A program made the translations under genes and the position numbers. Below the pieces are notes generated by a model. That model was not told the DNA's origin. It did no database searches and was given only the letters and a program-made list of their open reading frames with translations. Positions 20,711 through 21,368 of a DNA stretch of 21,368 bases are shown in pieces. The first letter of the stretch is position 1; every line of letters starts with the position of its first letter. Origin of the DNA: a virus; IMG/VR virus record IMGVR_UViG_3300003690_000322, positions 2,142 through 23,509 of that record; one strand, given 5' to 3'.

Positions 20711-21366
20711 TTTATATCCTCCCTATTAGTTTTAATAGTTTTTAGATTATTAAAATCTTTCTTTAAACCTAAAACTGTATTCCTAACTGCCGGTCCGGCT
20801 TCGGCAATCATTTCATAATGGACATACCTTCCCTTTTCTTTAAATCTTTCAGCTGCGTTATAAATTGCTACTGGTACAGGGGTGTCTATATATATACATT
20901 TTGTAGTATATCCCATATCTTTAAAGGTTTTAACCTTTTTTAAAGAACTTGTAGCATTGGATAGTGTCCCATCAAAAATTACATTTGCATTTCGACGAAT
21001 TGCTAAAGCCATAATTTTTTTAGAAAGAGTGCTGCTTTCCTCATGGACTAACGATGCTCCATCCCCACCTTTATATTCCGGTATCATCTCTTTTATATCA
21101 TCGGCATTTATAATTACGAAAATTTTATTAGTTTGTAAGCTTCTGGCAGATTTCCCATCTTCTGAATATTTAAAAATTTTTTGAGTATTGTAAGTTTTAC
21201 CTGCTCCTGGAATTCCTGCCATAAAAACAACTTCAGGGGTTTTCTTGTCTTTTACGATTGCCTTATTTATTGCTTTGGAATAAAGTTTATAAATTGGTTT
21301 ATGAACTTCTTTCTTTCTCTTATCTGTAAATTCGCCATTCTTATCGGTGTTTAAACCAAGTGTGTC
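20695..21366 (-). CDS. zeta-toxin-like P-loop kinase (N terminus cut by window edge)
   Basis: About 223 residues are visible; the frame is open to the right edge, so the ATG at 21222 is internal. The upstream residues (GLNTDKNGEFTDKRKKEVHK) are the lead-in usual for phage zeta domains. Then come Walker A GIPGAGKT, ADDIKEMIPEY, HEESSTLSKKIMALAIRR, VIFDGTLSN and RYVHYEMI, matching the zeta order Walker A, D-D-x-x, H-E-x-S, D-G-T, R. Zeta toxins phosphorylate UDP-GlcNAc or related sugars. Here the gene heads the virion operon next to portal/head genes, so it may be a virion-associated enzyme rather than a toxin-antitoxin half. Confidence 0.75.
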   Translation of the reverse strand, partial: DTLGLNTDKNGEFTDKRKKEVHKPIYKLYSKAINKAIVKDKKTPEVVFMAGIPGAGKTYNTQKIFKYSEDGKSARSLQTNKIFVIINADDIKEMIPEYKGGDGASLVHEESSTLSKKIMALAIRRNANVIFDGTLSNATSSLKKVKTFKDMGYTTKCIYIDTPVPVAIYNAAERFKEKGRYVHYEMIAEAGPAVRNTVLGLKKDFNNLKTIKTNREDINWDNI

Positions 21367-21368
21367 TT

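Noticed and set aside
20695-21366. Classical epsilon-zeta toxin-antitoxin pair
   Set aside because: No epsilon-like gene was recognised in the window and the gene heads a virion operon; the region upstream is outside the window, so this is not excluded completely.

Overview
The window is one contiguous block of structural genes from a tailed virus (Caudoviricetes) or provirus. Every gene supported here lies on the minus strand, so the biological order runs from high to low coordinates. The DNA is AT-rich and the genes are packed with TAATG, ATGA and TAAATG junctions; most start codons follow a GGAGG-type Shine-Dalgarno site. The host is probably an archaeon: an 11-base TATA-like element with no consistent -35 partner precedes five genes, and two gene ends carry hairpin-free poly-U tracts. 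An AT-rich bacterial host cannot be excluded, because one terminator looks intrinsic and several proteins (XhlA-like, tail and neck families) also occur in bacterial phages.

Layout in reading order. (1) 21368-19428: a zeta-toxin-like P-loop kinase cut by the right edge, a protein with a Cys-His-Asp arrangement like a transglutaminase/papain fold, a 43-residue gene, and two small hypothetical proteins. (2) 19374-16301, head: HK97-type prohead protease fused to an acidic scaffold (with a likely internal scaffold start), major capsid protein, and two small beta-rich capsid-associated candidates. (3) 16211-13532, neck: small basic protein, head-tail adaptor, head closure protein, HK97 gp10-like protein, tail terminator, and a 58-residue lysine-rich gene. 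(4) 13530-10897, tail: tail tube, gpG/gpGT assembly chaperone made by a -1 frameshift on nine A, and a short tape measure that appears broken by a one-base deletion. (5) 10896-4919, baseplate and fibres: a small baseplate protein, a 666-residue hub, a collar-fibre-like protein, a large fibre, and two tandem Asp-box (BNR) fibres, one of them frameshifted. (6) 4918-4157: a four-pass membrane protein, an XhlA-like holin and a two-pass holin-like protein. (7) 4091-2530: three more beta-rich fibre or virion proteins. (8) 2540-1, accessory end: a SAM methyltransferase, three membrane-anchored proteins, a 31-residue basic peptide and a staphylococcal-nuclease-like gene cut by the left edge.

The genes form a nearly complete head-neck-tail-baseplate assembly line. 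Terminase, portal and the replication module are not in the window and no endolysin was recognised. The most notable signals are the repeated 11-base promoter element, the uncatalogued gpGT frameshift, the internal scaffold start, two apparently broken virion genes, and the zeta kinase next to a Cys-His-Asp protein at the head of the structural operon.
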